Numbered from the stretch's first letter, positions 19,210-28,494 are shown. The stretch is 64,000 nt of DNA from Xanthomonas hortorum pv. pelargonii (GCF_024499015.1 NZ_CP098604.1:434001-498000), one strand, 5' to 3'. Notes: generated by a model not told the origin, from the letters alone. Numbers and translations: made by a program.

Positions 19210-20115
19210 ATGCTCCTGCGCAACTTGGCTTCTGCCTGCCTGCTCGCGTTGTTGTTGCCCGCTGCCGCCAATGCGGCCTATCGCAGCCCGCAACAGATTC
19301 TGGACAGCTCGCCGGCCAGCGCATGGCGTGTGCTCGACCCGGACCGCACGCTGTACATGGAACTGGACGGAGGCCGGGTGATCATCGAACTGGCGCCGCA
19401 ATTTGCGCCCGCGCATGTGGGCAACATCCACACCCTGGCGCACGAGCGCTTCTGGGACGGGTTGACCATCTATCGCTCGCAGGACAACTTCGTGGTGCAG
19501 TTCGGCGACCCGGATGGCGAAACGCCGGCCAAGGCCAAATCGCTGGGCTCGGCGAAGACGCATCTGCCGGCCGAGTTCGAACGCGCATCGCAGGGCCTGG
19601 ATTTCCAGCGCCTGCCCGACAGCGATGGCTGGGCGCCGCAGGTGGGCTTTGTCGATGGCTTTCCGGTCGGGCGCGACAGCGCCACCGGCAAGACCTGGCT
19701 GGCGCATTGCTACGGCACGCTGGGCGCAGGCCGCAACAACGACGAAGACAGCAGCATCGGCGCCGAGTTGTACGTGGTCACCGGGCAATCGCCGCGCCAA
19801 CTGGACCGCAACATCACCGTGGTCGGCCGCGTGGTCAAAGGCATGGAATTATTGAGCGTGACGCCACGCGGCCCGGACCCGATGGGTTTCTACGAAGACC
19901 CTGCGCAACGCGCACCGATCCGTGCCATTCGCCTGGCCAGCGAAGTGCCGCTGCCCGAGCGCACGCCATTGCAGTTGTTGCGCACCGACAGCCAGACCTT
20001 CCGCGATGTGGCCGAAGCGCGCCGCAATCGCAAGGACGATTTCTACAAACGCCCTGCCGGACATATCGATCTGTGCAATGTGCCGTTGCCGGTGCGCGCG
20101 CCGCCGGCGAGTTGA
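19210..20115 (+). CDS. Secreted cyclophilin-type peptidyl-prolyl isomerase
   Basis: The 301-residue protein has a signal peptide (about 1-22, cleaved after AANA) and a cyclophilin-type domain from about residue 45: [52 protein letters not shown], with insertions compared with E. coli PpiA, then [49 protein letters not shown]. It would catalyse proline cis-trans isomerisation in the periplasm. ATG 19210 gives the clean signal peptide; the frame extends 26 codons upstream without one. A GGGAATC repeat directly follows the stop codon. Confidence 0.92.
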   Translation: MLLRNLASACLLALLLPAAANAAYRSPQQILDSSPASAWRVLDPDRTLYMELDGGRVIIELAPQFAPAHVGNIHTLAHERFWDGLTIYRSQDNFVVQFGDPDGETPAKAKSLGSAKTHLPAEFERASQGLDFQRLPDSDGWAPQVGFVDGFPVGRDSATGKTWLAHCYGTLGAGRNNDEDSSIGAELYVVTGQSPRQLDRNITVVGRVVKGMELLSVTPRGPDPMGFYEDPAQRAPIRAIRLASEVPLPERTPLQLLRTDSQTFRDVAEARRNRKDDFYKRPAGHIDLCNVPLPVRAPPAS

Positions 20116-20141
20116 ATCGGGAATCGGGAATCGGGAATCGC
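20114..20141. repeat. GGGAATC tandem heptad repeat
   Basis: Three full GGGAATC heptads preceded by a partial GAATC form a tandem array right at the cyclophilin stop codon. It lies between two convergent genes (cyclophilin plus, EamA minus). Same family as the repeats at 2224-2253, 2347-2382 and 11221-11250. Confidence 0.88.
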
Positions 20142-20178
20142 AAAAGCTTTAAAGAGCAGGCCGCGACACCGCGCTTGC

Positions 20179-21066
20179 TCAGCGGGCGCGCTGACTGAAG
20201 GCCACGCTGCCCAGGATCAGCACCGCGGCCACCAGCATGGTCCAGGTCAACGGCTCGCCCAGCAGCGACCACGCCAGTAATGCGCCGAACACCGGCACCA
20301 GATAGGTCACCGTGGAAGCGCGCGCCGGGCCGATGCGCTGGATCAACCGGTAATACATCAAAAACGCCAACCCGGTGCACACCACACCGAGTGCGGTGGC
20401 GCAGGCCCAGGCCACCGCCGGCACCGGCGTGGTCGGCCACTGCCACCACGCCAGCGGTGCCAGCAGCAAGGCGCTGCAGCCCAGCGTGGATGCCGCCGAT
20501 GCGGCAGGTGGCAGATCGCCCATATGGCGCTTCACCAGGTTGTAGCCGATGCCGTACAGCAGCGACGCGGTGGCGCCAGCCAGCGCCGCAGGCCCCACGC
20601 TCAATCCAGCCGACTTGCCGGTGGCCAACACCAGCACGCCGATGAAACCGATCAGCAACGCCAGCGCGCGACGCGTGCCGATCTTCTCGCCGAAAAACAG
20701 AAACGCGATCAATGCGGTGAACAACACCGTCATTGCATTGCAGATCGCACCGACCGCGGCCGGCGCGTGTTGCGCACCCCAGGCGAACAACAAAAACGGC
20801 AATGCAGAGTTGAGCACGCCGATCGCTGCCAGCATCGGCCAGCGCTGCAAGGGGAAGCGCTCGCGCGCCAGCCACAGGAACGGCAACAGCACCAACGCAC
20901 CCAGCGCCAGGCGAATTTCCACCAACACCACGGTGCCGAACTTGGGCGCGGCTACGCGCATGAACAGGAACGAGCAGCCCCAGACGATGCCGAGGAAACC
21001 CAGTTCCAGCGGGGTGCGCCATTCGCGTGTTACCGCTCCCGGCTGTGTCGACGGTTGCGCACTCAT
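20179..21066 (-). CDS. EamA family (DMT superfamily) transporter
   Basis: The 295-residue protein has about ten hydrophobic helices arranged as two EamA repeats: GFLGIVWGCSFLFMRVAAPKFG at the start of the first and GATASLLYGIGYNLVKRHMG at the second, ending in LLAWSLLGEPLTWTMLVAAVLILGSV. Such proteins export metabolites such as amino acids; the substrate is not predictable. ATG 21066 has a good GGAGG upstream on the minus strand; the frame extends 21 codons beyond. It is divergent from a LysR regulator, which suggests that LysR controls it. Confidence 0.9.
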   Translation of the reverse strand: MSAQPSTQPGAVTREWRTPLELGFLGIVWGCSFLFMRVAAPKFGTVVLVEIRLALGALVLLPFLWLARERFPLQRWPMLAAIGVLNSALPFLLFAWGAQHAPAAVGAICNAMTVLFTALIAFLFFGEKIGTRRALALLIGFIGVLVLATGKSAGLSVGPAALAGATASLLYGIGYNLVKRHMGDLPPAASAASTLGCSALLLAPLAWWQWPTTPVPAVAWACATALGVVCTGLAFLMYYRLIQRIGPARASTVTYLVPVFGALLAWSLLGEPLTWTMLVAAVLILGSVAFSQRAR

Positions 21067-21236
21067 GAACGTGCCTCCGGACGCTGCCTTGATGTGCTGA
21101 AACCGCAGGAAACAACACCAGGCAGGCAAACGGACATGGCACGATCATCGCTAAGGGGTAATGCAGCATCGGTTGCAACCGCAGGCACGACAAGCGCGTA
21201 ATATCGAGGCGAGCCACAAATCTCACTCATGCCTCG

Positions 21237-22229
21237 ATGAATCTGCGTCCGACCCTGTTACCTGCGCTGGGCGTGTTTGTCGCCGCTGCGCGCCACCAGA
21301 ACTTCGCGCATGCCGCCGAAGAGCTGCACCTCACTGCCAGTGCGGTCAGCCACCACGTACGCAAGCTCGAAGCGTTGCTTGGCGCAACCTTGTTCCAGCG
21401 ACTGCCACGCGGGGTCAAGCTCACCGCCGAGGGGCGTCAACTGGCCGATGCCGCCAGTGCCGCGCTGGCCGAGATCGCCGCGGTGGCCGGCAACCTGCAT
21501 CCACGCGAAGACGCCATCCCGCTGCGCGTGACCACACTGCGTTCGCTGTCGTATTGCTGGCTGTTGCCGCGGCTGCCGCGCTTTTGTCGCGCACACCCGC
21601 ATATCCGCATGGACCTGCAATCGGACGCGGCGTTTTCGCGCTTCGAAGAAGGCGGCCCGGATCTGGGCATCCGCTATGGCCAGGGCGCATGGCCCGGGTT
21701 GACCTCGCATCATCTGATGGACGACGAGCTGTTTCCGGTTGCGTCGCCGTCCTTGCCGGAGGTCGCCGCACTGCGTATGCCGGCGCAGATCGCGCAATTG
21801 CCGCTGCTGAGCGACATGTCGCCGCAAGGCTGGCGCGACTGGTTCCGCGCCGCGCAGGTGCGCGGCACCACGCTGCCGCCAATGCACACCTTCAACGACA
21901 GCACCGACGCCATGCGCGCCGCAGTCTATGGCCTGGGTGCAGTGCTGGCGCGCAAGCACATCGCGCAACCGTATCTGCAGCGTTACGAGCTGGTGCGCCT
22001 GCCCGGCCCCACCCTCAAGGCCCGCTACGCCTACTACATCGTGCACCCCAGCCATCGCGTTCCCAGTCCTGCGGCGACGGCCTTTATCGACTGGCTCAAA
22101 CGCGAAGCACTGGACGAACGCACGCCGATGCCGGCGCTGCCGGCCGAGTTGGTGACGTTGCCGGAAAGCGAGACCTTGAGTGAGGCGCGTGTGGGTCGAC
22201 GATCGCGCAAAGCGTCGGCGTCGGAATGA
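21237..22229 (+). CDS. LysR family transcriptional regulator (GcvA-like)
   Basis: The 330-residue protein has an N-terminal winged helix-turn-helix (about 5-65: LGVFVAAARHQNFAHAAEELHLTASAVSHHVRKLEALLGATLFQRLPRGVKLT) and a type 2 periplasmic-binding-like effector domain (about 95-300: RVTTLRSLSYCWLLPRLPRFCRAHPHIRMDLQSD). The ARxxNF and HLTxSAVSHxVxxLE pattern is that of GcvA-type LysR proteins. The C-terminal 25 residues are Ser/Arg-rich. It is divergent from the EamA transporter over 170 bases, so it probably controls that gene and itself from the shared interval. Confidence 0.93.
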   Translation: MNLRPTLLPALGVFVAAARHQNFAHAAEELHLTASAVSHHVRKLEALLGATLFQRLPRGVKLTAEGRQLADAASAALAEIAAVAGNLHPREDAIPLRVTTLRSLSYCWLLPRLPRFCRAHPHIRMDLQSDAAFSRFEEGGPDLGIRYGQGAWPGLTSHHLMDDELFPVASPSLPEVAALRMPAQIAQLPLLSDMSPQGWRDWFRAAQVRGTTLPPMHTFNDSTDAMRAAVYGLGAVLARKHIAQPYLQRYELVRLPGPTLKARYAYYIVHPSHRVPSPAATAFIDWLKREALDERTPMPALPAELVTLPESETLSEARVGRRSRKASASE

Positions 22230-22304
22230 GGTCGCGCAGGAATCGTCTTCGCATACAACGCGGCGCGATCACTCCTTCTGCCGCCGGGACATTGCCTCCT
22301 TCAT

Positions 22305-22483
22305 GGGAGAAGGTGCCCGAAGCAGCAGCAGCGAAGTCTGGATCGGCTGTCCCTTCTCCCTCCGGGAGAAGGTGCCCCGAAGGGGCGGATGAGGGTACGA
22401 GCGAAGCCTCGTGCAGTTAGACGACACAGAGGCTTCGCCCCGTACCCTCACCCCAACCCCTCTCCCGACGGGAGAGGGGCTTC
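22305..22483. repeat. Dispersed ~132-bp palindromic element, copy 1, with a truncated duplicate
   Basis: The full copy runs 22351-22483. It begins with a CTTCTCCC...GGGAGAAGG hairpin, then GGTGCCCCGAAGGGGCGG and GATGAGGGTACG, a divergent centre, then GGCTTCGCCCCGTACCCTCACC and a CCCCTCTCCCGACGGGAGAGGGG hairpin. The two halves are imperfect inverted copies. At 22305-22322 a fragment GGGAGAAGGTGCCCGAAG repeats part of the left end. It fills most of the 375-base gap after the LysR gene. Two more copies lie at 26191-26472. Confidence 0.9.
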
Positions 22484-22604
22484 ATGTCGAGCGGGGAAAG
22501 CGCTCGTTGGGCTACACAGTCGATGGAGCCTCTAACGCGCACCATCACCTCGTTTTTTCCTGTCGATGCCTAGGCTTTAGCTCCCCAACCCCTAGGACAT
22601 TCCC

Positions 22605-22898
22605 ATGCCAACTCTTCGCATGCGTATCACCGGCACCGACGACGACGCGCGTGCCATTGCCAATCTGCTGCAAAGCATCGAAGGCATCGAGCACGTGGAG
22701 GAAGTGGACGATCTGATGCCGCATCTGGACGACGACGATTCCAGCTCGGCCGGTCTGTCCGACGACGAAGGTCCGGGCAGCCACGAGTTCGAAGTGGAAG
22801 CCGGCAACGAAGCCACCGCGCAGAAGGTGCGCGATGCCGTGCAGGAACTGGCGCTGCAACTGGACGTGTTTGTCGAATACGAAGTCGACGAAGGCTGA
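22605..22898 (+). CDS. Small acidic protein of unknown function
   Basis: This 97-residue protein is very acidic (about one third Asp/Glu). I do not recognise a named family. Predicted order by eye: strand (TLRMRITG), helix (DDARAIANLLQSIEGI), strand (HVEEVDDL), an acidic disordered loop (HLDDDDSSSAGLSDDEGPG), strand (HEFEVEAG), helix (ATAQKVRDAVQELALQLD), strand (VFVEYEVDEG). This is a beta-alpha-beta repeated twice, like a ferredoxin-like fold split by an acidic loop. ATG 22605 has only a weak AGGA site. It stands alone downstream of a repeat element, and its codon use looks normal for the genome, which supports a real gene. Confidence 0.78.
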   Translation: MPTLRMRITGTDDDARAIANLLQSIEGIEHVEEVDDLMPHLDDDDSSSAGLSDDEGPGSHEFEVEAGNEATAQKVRDAVQELALQLDVFVEYEVDEG

Positions 22899-23121
22899 GC
22901 GCGCCGCAGCGACGACTGCGCGGCCATGGCGCACGCGCGGTCCTCGCTCAGCGGTGTTGCATCACAGCGTTCGCTGCAATGCCGCCTGCGTCAGGCAGGC
23001 GGCGCGCACAAGCACTCTCGCTTTCTAAATAAAGCTGAGCACGTGCAAGCTGGTGCAGCATCGCCGACCAGCTTGACCACTGGACCAAAAATGCTGCGCT
23101 GAGCCCGGCAGCTTCTCGACG

Positions 23122-23928
23122 TCACCGCGCAATGCGGCGCCGCCGCGCACGCCAGCGCCAGGCCTGCAGCAGCAACCAGCCGGCAATCACCGCGACCACG
23201 GCGACCGGCAGCAATGCCGCAACCGCGCGTATCACGAAGGCCACGCTGGACGCGAACACCTGGCCGAACTCGGCGCCCGCTTCGGCAATCTCGCCCCTGC
23301 CCTGCTCGCCACCGGTGCTGCGGAAGTTGAGCGTGAGCAGTTGCGTGCGCACACGGCGTTGTTGCTGCGCCGCTTCTTGCTGCGTCTGTTGCGCCTCGGC
23401 TTCGATTTCGGCCAGGCGCTTGGACAATGCCAGCAGATCGGTCACCGCCAGATCGCGGCGTTGCTGCAATTCCAGCAAGCGTGCGTGTTCTTTCTGCAAA
23501 CGCGCCTGCGCCAGGCCGGTGTCGGCGATCTGCTGCGCCAGGTCCTCGGCGCGCGTGCTGCGCGCAGCGACATCGCCGTGCTGGCCGGCCAGTTGCACCA
23601 TCGGCTCGATGCCATCTGGCGCCAGCCGCACGCTGACGCTGCCGCTGGGGTCGCGACCACCCGTTTGTTCGACCGCCAGCAACGCGCAGTCGCCAAACTG
23701 TGCCGCCTGGCAGGCATTGCGCACCGCCACGATGCGTTGGCCGATCTGGTCGGCGGGCAGCTCGATGCGCACATCATGCTCATACGCCAATGCATTGCCT
23801 TGCGCGGCGGGCGGTGCCGGCGCCGGAGCACCGCCGTCTGCGGCCATCTCCGCCGAGTGCCTGGCGCACCCACTCAGTGCCCAGCCCAGCAGCAACCCGA
23901 CCGCGTAACGCTGCACGCCGCGCCTCAT
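23122..23928 (-). CDS. DUF4349 lipoprotein
   Basis: The 268-residue protein has a lipoprotein signal with lipobox LSGC (about residue 20), a Pro/Ala linker, then a DUF4349 domain: LAYEHDVRIELPADQIGQRIVAVRNACQ, SGSVSVRLAPDGIEPMVQLAGQHGDVAARSTRAEDLAQQI, a long coiled coil of about 60 residues (LQKEHARLLELQQRRDLAVTDLLALSKRLAEIEAEAQQ), VRTQLLTLNFRS, a C-terminal membrane helix (about 235-258) and a basic end. It is probably an envelope protein of unknown job. The start ATG 23928 overlaps the GFA gene stop as ATGA, so the two are cotranscribed. Confidence 0.88.
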   Translation of the reverse strand: MRRGVQRYAVGLLLGWALSGCARHSAEMAADGGAPAPAPPAAQGNALAYEHDVRIELPADQIGQRIVAVRNACQAAQFGDCALLAVEQTGGRDPSGSVSVRLAPDGIEPMVQLAGQHGDVAARSTRAEDLAQQIADTGLAQARLQKEHARLLELQQRRDLAVTDLLALSKRLAEIEAEAQQTQQEAAQQQRRVRTQLLTLNFRSTGGEQGRGEIAEAGAEFGQVFASSVAFVIRAVAALLPVAVVAVIAGWLLLQAWRWRARRRRIAR

Positions 23929-24281
23929 CGGCTGGCTCCATCGACCGCATGTACCTGCAACGCGGTCAGATCCAGAGTGGGAAGGCAGCGCACATTGACC
24001 GCCACACTTGCCTCGCCGGTTCGGGGATTCATGCCCTCGCTGAACGGGGCAATGCCGCAGTGCGGGCAATGATGATGGTCGAGATGATGTTGATTGAAGC
24101 GGTAGGTTCCCAGCGCCTCCGGCTCACTCTGCAGACGCAATTGCGTGCGCGTCCCGAACCACAGCAGGCCGCCGCGGCGACGGCACAGCGAACAATTGCA
24201 GTCGTACGCCTCGGTGATCGGCGCATCGGTCTGAAGATCGAACGCGATGCGTCCGCAATGACAGCTACCGGCGTAGTGCAT
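23925..24281 (-). CDS. GFA family (CENP-V/GFA domain) protein
   Basis: The 118-residue protein has the zinc-binding Cys pattern of the GFA family: GSCHCGRIAF near the start, CNCSLCRRRG at about 28-37 and HHHCPHCGIAPF at about 70-81. The family was named for glutathione-dependent formaldehyde-activating enzyme, but that activity is disputed and members have varied or unknown roles. The start has a strong AAGGAGG site. It overlaps the DUF4349 gene by 4 bases. The strict operon with an envelope lipoprotein gives no obvious functional link. Confidence 0.92.
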   Translation of the reverse strand: MHYAGSCHCGRIAFDLQTDAPITEAYDCNCSLCRRRGGLLWFGTRTQLRLQSEPEALGTYRFNQHHLDHHHCPHCGIAPFSEGMNPRTGEASVAVNVRCLPTLDLTALQVHAVDGASR

Positions 24282-24379
24282 GGTGATCCTCCTTGGAATC
24301 AGGCCACTCTAAACCAATGGCGGATGCGGACAAGCGCACACATGCCTATGCTGGCGGATTGCTTCGATCGGAATCCACC

Positions 24380-26185
24380 ATGCGTCAACGCCTGCTCGTC
24401 CTCGCCCTGCTCGCCGGCCTCAGCGCCTGCCAGCAGCAGCCCGAATCACCGCGCGCCGGCACCAGTGATGCCAGCACCCAGGAGGCGCAGACGCCGGACG
24501 CGCGCTTTGCCGCACTGCCCAAGCGTGCACTCGACACCTGGATGCAGCTGTCGCCGGTCACCGCCACCCAGACCGGCGATCACCGCTTCGACACCCAGAT
24601 CGACGACCTGAGCACCGCCGGCCGTCAGCACAGCCTGGATGCGGGCAAACAACTGCTGGCCGAGCTGGATGCCATCGAGGTGGCCAAGCTGTCGCGCGAG
24701 AACCAGGTCGATGCCGCGATCCTGCGCAATCAGCTGCAATCGGAAATCTGGAACACCGAGGTGCTGCAGAGCTGGGCCTGGGACCCGCAGGTCTACAACG
24801 GACTGGCCGGCAGTGCGCTGTACGGCCTGATGGCGCGCGAGTTCGCGCCGCTGCCCGAGCGGCTGACCTCCGCCACCCAGCGCATGGAGAAGATTCCCGG
24901 CATCTTTGCGCAGGCGCGCGAGAACCTGGACCCGGCCCGCGTGCCGAAGATCCACGCCGAGACGGTGGCCAAGCAGAACAAGGGCATCCTCAGCATCGTC
25001 GATACCTTCATCGCACCCAACATCGGCCAGCTCGGCCCGATCGAAGCCGCGCGCGCGCAAGCGGCCATCGACAAGCTGCGCAAGGCCGTGGCCGAGCAGC
25101 AGACCTGGCTGGACACCGTGCTGGTGCCCAATGCCAAGGGCGATTTCCGCGTCGGTGCGCAGATTTACGATCAGAAGCTGAAATTCGCGCTGCTGTCGTC
25201 GCTGTCGCGCGCCGACATCAAGCAGCGCGCAGAGTCCGAACTCAAGCGTGTGCGCAGCGAGATGTACGGCATCGCCCGCACGGTGCTCAAGGACAAGCCC
25301 GGCGCACCGAAACTGCCCGCTGCCCCCAGCGACGATCAGCAGCAGGCCGCCATCGAAGCAGCGCTGGGACTGGCCTATGCCGACAAGCCGGCACGCGACA
25401 AGGTGGTGGACGCTGCCAAGGCTGCACTGGCGCAGTCCACCGAGTTCGTGCGTCAGAAGGATTTGATGACGCTACCCGATTCGCCGGTGGACATCATCCT
25501 GATGCCGGAATTCCAGCGCGGAGTGGCGGTGGCGTACTGCGATTCGCCCGGCCCGCTCGACAAGCATCTCAAGACCTTTTATGCGGTGTCGCCGATTCCC
25601 GACGACTGGAACGAGAAGCAGGTCGATTCCTTCCTGCGCGAATACAACAGCCGCATGATCCACCTGCTCAGCATTCACGAAGGCACCCCTGGCCATTACC
25701 TGGAAGGCTGGCACTCGGGCAAATTCCCCTCCACGCTACGCGCAGTACTGCGCTCGGGCATGTTCGCCGAAGGTTGGGCGGTGTATACCGAACGCATGAT
25801 GCAGGAGCAGGGGTATCTGGATAACGACCCGTTATTCCACCTGGTGCAACACAAGTTCTACCTGCGCACCATTGCCAACGCAATCCTCGATCAAGGCGTA
25901 CATGTGGACGGCTGGGATCGCGACAAGGCAATGCACCTGATGACCCACGACACCTTCCAGCAGGAGAGCGAAGCCTCGGGCAAGTGGGTGCGTGCGCAAC
26001 TGTCGTCCGCACAATTGCCGACCTATTTCGTCGGCGTGCAGGAACATCTGGATACGCGCAAGGCGGTGCAGGCCAAGCTGGGCGACAAATTCAACCTGAA
26101 GGCCTACCACGACCAGATGCTGTCGTACGGCGCCCCACCGGTGCGCTTTGCACGCGAGTTGATGCTGGATCAGCCGATCGAGTGA
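24380..26185 (+). CDS. DUF885 family lipoprotein (putative metallopeptidase)
   Basis: The 601-residue protein starts with a lipoprotein signal (MRQRLLVLALLAGLSAC, lipobox LSAC). The DUF885 domain follows to the end: TGDHRFDTQIDDLS, NQVDAAILRNQL, RIPKIH-like RVPKIHAETVAKQN, the HExxGH-like IHEGTPGHYLEGWHSGKFPS and EGWAVYTERMMQEQGYLDNDP. The HEGTPGHYLE segment resembles a zinc metalloprotease motif, and DUF885 members act as or resemble aminopeptidases; the activity here is inferred. ATG 24380 puts the lipobox at a normal distance; the open frame extends 29 codons before it. It is followed at once by two dispersed repeats. Confidence 0.9.
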   Translation: MRQRLLVLALLAGLSACQQQPESPRAGTSDASTQEAQTPDARFAALPKRALDTWMQLSPVTATQTGDHRFDTQIDDLSTAGRQHSLDAGKQLLAELDAIEVAKLSRENQVDAAILRNQLQSEIWNTEVLQSWAWDPQVYNGLAGSALYGLMAREFAPLPERLTSATQRMEKIPGIFAQARENLDPARVPKIHAETVAKQNKGILSIVDTFIAPNIGQLGPIEAARAQAAIDKLRKAVAEQQTWLDTVLVPNAKGDFRVGAQIYDQKLKFALLSSLSRADIKQRAESELKRVRSEMYGIARTVLKDKPGAPKLPAAPSDDQQQAAIEAALGLAYADKPARDKVVDAAKAALAQSTEFVRQKDLMTLPDSPVDIILMPEFQRGVAVAYCDSPGPLDKHLKTFYAVSPIPDDWNEKQVDSFLREYNSRMIHLLSIHEGTPGHYLEGWHSGKFPSTLRAVLRSGMFAEGWAVYTERMMQEQGYLDNDPLFHLVQHKFYLRTIANAILDQGVHVDGWDRDKAMHLMTHDTFQQESEASGKWVRAQLSSAQLPTYFVGVQEHLDTRKAVQAKLGDKFNLKAYHDQMLSYGAPPVRFARELMLDQPIE

Positions 26186-26190
26186 CCGAT

Positions 26191-26322
26191 CCTTCTCCCC
26201 TCGGGAGAAGGTGCCCCGAAGGGGCGGATGAGGGTACGGGCGAAGCCTCGTGTGGCCCAACTGGCGAGTGGCTACGCCCCGTACCCTCACCCCAACCCCT
26301 CTCCCGACGGGAGAGGGGCTTA
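26191..26322. repeat. Dispersed ~132-bp palindromic element, copy 2
   Basis: Begins CCTTCTCCCCTCGGGAGAAG 7 bases after the DUF885 stop and ends in the CCCCTCTCCCGACGGGAGAGGGG hairpin. The centre differs from copy 1, while the ends are near-identical. It could act as a transcription terminator or mRNA-stabilising fold for the gene before it. Confidence 0.92.
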
Positions 26323-26340
26323 ATGAAGAGCTGCCTGCAT

Positions 26341-26472
26341 CCCTTCTCCCCTCGGGAGAAGGTGCCCCGCAGGGGCGGATGAGGGTACGGGCGAAGCTTC
26401 GTGTGGTCCAACTGGCCAGTGGCTACGCCCCGTACCCTCACCCCAACCCCTCTCCCGTAGGAGAGGGGCTTG
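26341..26472. repeat. Dispersed ~132-bp palindromic element, copy 3
   Basis: Direct repeat of copy 2, 18 bases downstream, in the same orientation, with the same hairpin ends and a very similar centre (GTGTGGTCCAACTGGCCAGTGG-like against GTGTGGCCCAACTGGCGAGTGG-like). The tandem arrangement suggests local duplication. The remaining bases to 26577 hold nothing I can support. Confidence 0.92.
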
Positions 26473-26577
26473 CTGCAGTGATTGCTGCGATTCTGCGGGC
26501 AGGCATCAAACCCGCATCATCCAGGTAGCACCACACTCATATGAAACGCGGGCATCTGTGCCAGCGCATATTTCTCA

Positions 26578-28410
26578 TCACCCATCCGCCGCAACAAACC
26601 CACCCGTCTGCCGCGCCCACAGCCGTGCATACAGCCCGCCCTGCGCAATCAATTCCGCATGCGTGCCGGTTTCGACGATGCGTCCCGCATCCATCACCAC
26701 CAGCCGATCCATGCGCGCGATGGTGGAGAGCCGGTGCGCAATTGCGATGACGGTCTTGTTGCCCATCAACGCGTCCAGACTGTCCTGGATCGCCGCTTCC
26801 ACTTCCGAATCCAGCGCCGAGGTGGCTTCGTCCAGAATCAGGATCGGCGCGTCCTTCAGCAACACGCGTGCAATCGCGATGCGCTGCCGTTGACCGCCCG
26901 ACAGCTTGACCCCGCGCTCGCCCACATAGGCATCGAAGCCGCGGCGGCCCTCGCCATCCACCAGAGTGTCGATAAAACCTTCCGCGCGCGCCTTGCGCAC
27001 AGCCTCCAGCATCTGCGCTTCGGTGGCCTGCGGTCGCCCGTACAACAGGTTGTCGCGGATCGAACGATGCAGCAACGAGGTGTCCTGCGTGACCAGGCCG
27101 ATCTGCCCGCGCAGGCTTTCCTGCGTCACCTGCGCGATGTCCTGCCCATCGATCAGGATGCGCCCCTGCTCCAAGTCGTACAGCCGCAGCAGCACGTTGA
27201 CCAGCGTCGATTTGCCGGCACCGGACGGCCCGACCAGGCCGATCTTCTCGCCCGCGCGCACCTGCAGATCCAGCCCGGCAATCACGCCGCCGCGTTTGCC
27301 GTAATGGAAATGGATGTGCTCGAACTGCACCTGTCCCTGCGTCACCTGCAGCGGCACTGCATCGGGCACGTCCTGCACCAGCACCGGCTGCGAGATGGTC
27401 TGCATGCCGTCCTGCACGCTGCCGATATCTTCGAAGATGCCGTTGACCGTCCACATGATCCAGCCGGACATGTTGTGGATGCGGATCACCAGGCCGGTCG
27501 CCAGCGTGATCGCGCCCACGCTGATCTGGCCGCGGCTCCACAGCCACAACGCCAGCCCGCAGGTGCCCACGATCAGAAAACCATTGGCTACCGCAATGGC
27601 GGTATCCATGACGGTGGTCACGCGCGTCTGGCCGCGATGCTTGACCGTCAACTCATCGATCGCATCGCGCACATACGCCTGCTCGCGGCCGGCATGTGCA
27701 AACAGCTTGAGCGTAGAGATATTGGTGTAGCCATCGACGATGCGCCCGGTCGCCTTGGAGCGTGCATCCGATGCGATCCAGGCACGCGCCTTCATGCGCG
27801 GCACGAAGAACGCCATCAGCGCCATATACACCACCAGCCAGAGCGACAACGGCAGCATCAGCCACGGATCGGCCTGCGAAAACAGCCACAACGCACTGCC
27901 GGTATAGACCACGATGTACCAGAGCGCATCGACCATCTGCACCGCCGATTCGCGCAGCGAGGTACCGGTCTGCATCACGCGATTGGCGATGCGGCCGGCA
28001 AAGTCGTTGTGGAAGAACCCCAGGCTTTGCCGTACCACGTAGTTGTGCATCAACCAGCGCGAGCGGTTGCTCAAGCCCGGCACGATCGCCTGATTGACCA
28101 GCAGGTTATGCAGGCCGGTGAACAACGGCCGCGCCACCAGCGTGATCAGCGCCATCCACATCAGCTCGCCGGCATGGCGACGGAAGAACTCCGGCCCCGG
28201 CCGCTCGGCGAGCATGTCGACGATGCGACCGAGGAAGTCGAACATCGCCACTTCCACCAGCGCGAGCAGCAATCCGGCGATCAGCGTCGCCAGCAGGATC
28301 GGCCACAACGGCCGCAGATAATGCAGATAGAACCGCCATACGCTACGTGGCGGCATTTCCCGCTCGATCGGCGGGAAGACATCGATCAGGGATTCGAACC
28401 AGCGGAACAT
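26578..28410 (-). CDS. ABC transporter, fused permease/ATP-binding exporter
   Basis: The 610-residue half-exporter has a type 1 ABC membrane domain (about 30-330, six helices) and a nucleotide-binding domain (about 355-600): Walker A GPSGAGKSTL, Q-loop GLVTQDTSLLHRSIRDNLLYG, signature LSGGQRQRIAIAR, Walker B ILILDEATSALD, H-loop IAHRLSTI. The QVQFEHIHFHYG strand begins the NBD. It resembles MsbA/multidrug-type exporters, but the substrate is unknown. ATG 28410 is taken as start; a GTG three codons earlier is an alternative, and neither has a strong ribosome-binding site. It seems to be a single-gene unit. Confidence 0.93.
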   Translation of the reverse strand: MFRWFESLIDVFPPIEREMPPRSVWRFYLHYLRPLWPILLATLIAGLLLALVEVAMFDFLGRIVDMLAERPGPEFFRRHAGELMWMALITLVARPLFTGLHNLLVNQAIVPGLSNRSRWLMHNYVVRQSLGFFHNDFAGRIANRVMQTGTSLRESAVQMVDALWYIVVYTGSALWLFSQADPWLMLPLSLWLVVYMALMAFFVPRMKARAWIASDARSKATGRIVDGYTNISTLKLFAHAGREQAYVRDAIDELTVKHRGQTRVTTVMDTAIAVANGFLIVGTCGLALWLWSRGQISVGAITLATGLVIRIHNMSGWIMWTVNGIFEDIGSVQDGMQTISQPVLVQDVPDAVPLQVTQGQVQFEHIHFHYGKRGGVIAGLDLQVRAGEKIGLVGPSGAGKSTLVNVLLRLYDLEQGRILIDGQDIAQVTQESLRGQIGLVTQDTSLLHRSIRDNLLYGRPQATEAQMLEAVRKARAEGFIDTLVDGEGRRGFDAYVGERGVKLSGGQRQRIAIARVLLKDAPILILDEATSALDSEVEAAIQDSLDALMGNKTVIAIAHRLSTIARMDRLVVMDAGRIVETGTHAELIAQGGLYARLWARQTGGFVAADG

Positions 28411-28494
28411 TGCAGACACTTTGGAAAAACCGGGAGATCAGGCTAGCCGATCGCGCGTCAAGCCGCAGTGGCGCTCAGGTGTCGTCAGCCGCGC

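Noticed and set aside
20114..20141. Possible CRISPR-like array in the GGGAATC tandem repeats
   Set aside because: The units are heptads in tandem without spacers, and no cas gene is nearby; it is a simple tandem repeat.
19101..20198. A 365-codon plus-strand frame overlapping the cyclophilin gene
   Set aside because: It is the third-position shadow of the cyclophilin frame, with Arg/Pro/His-rich low-plausibility translation and no signal or motif.
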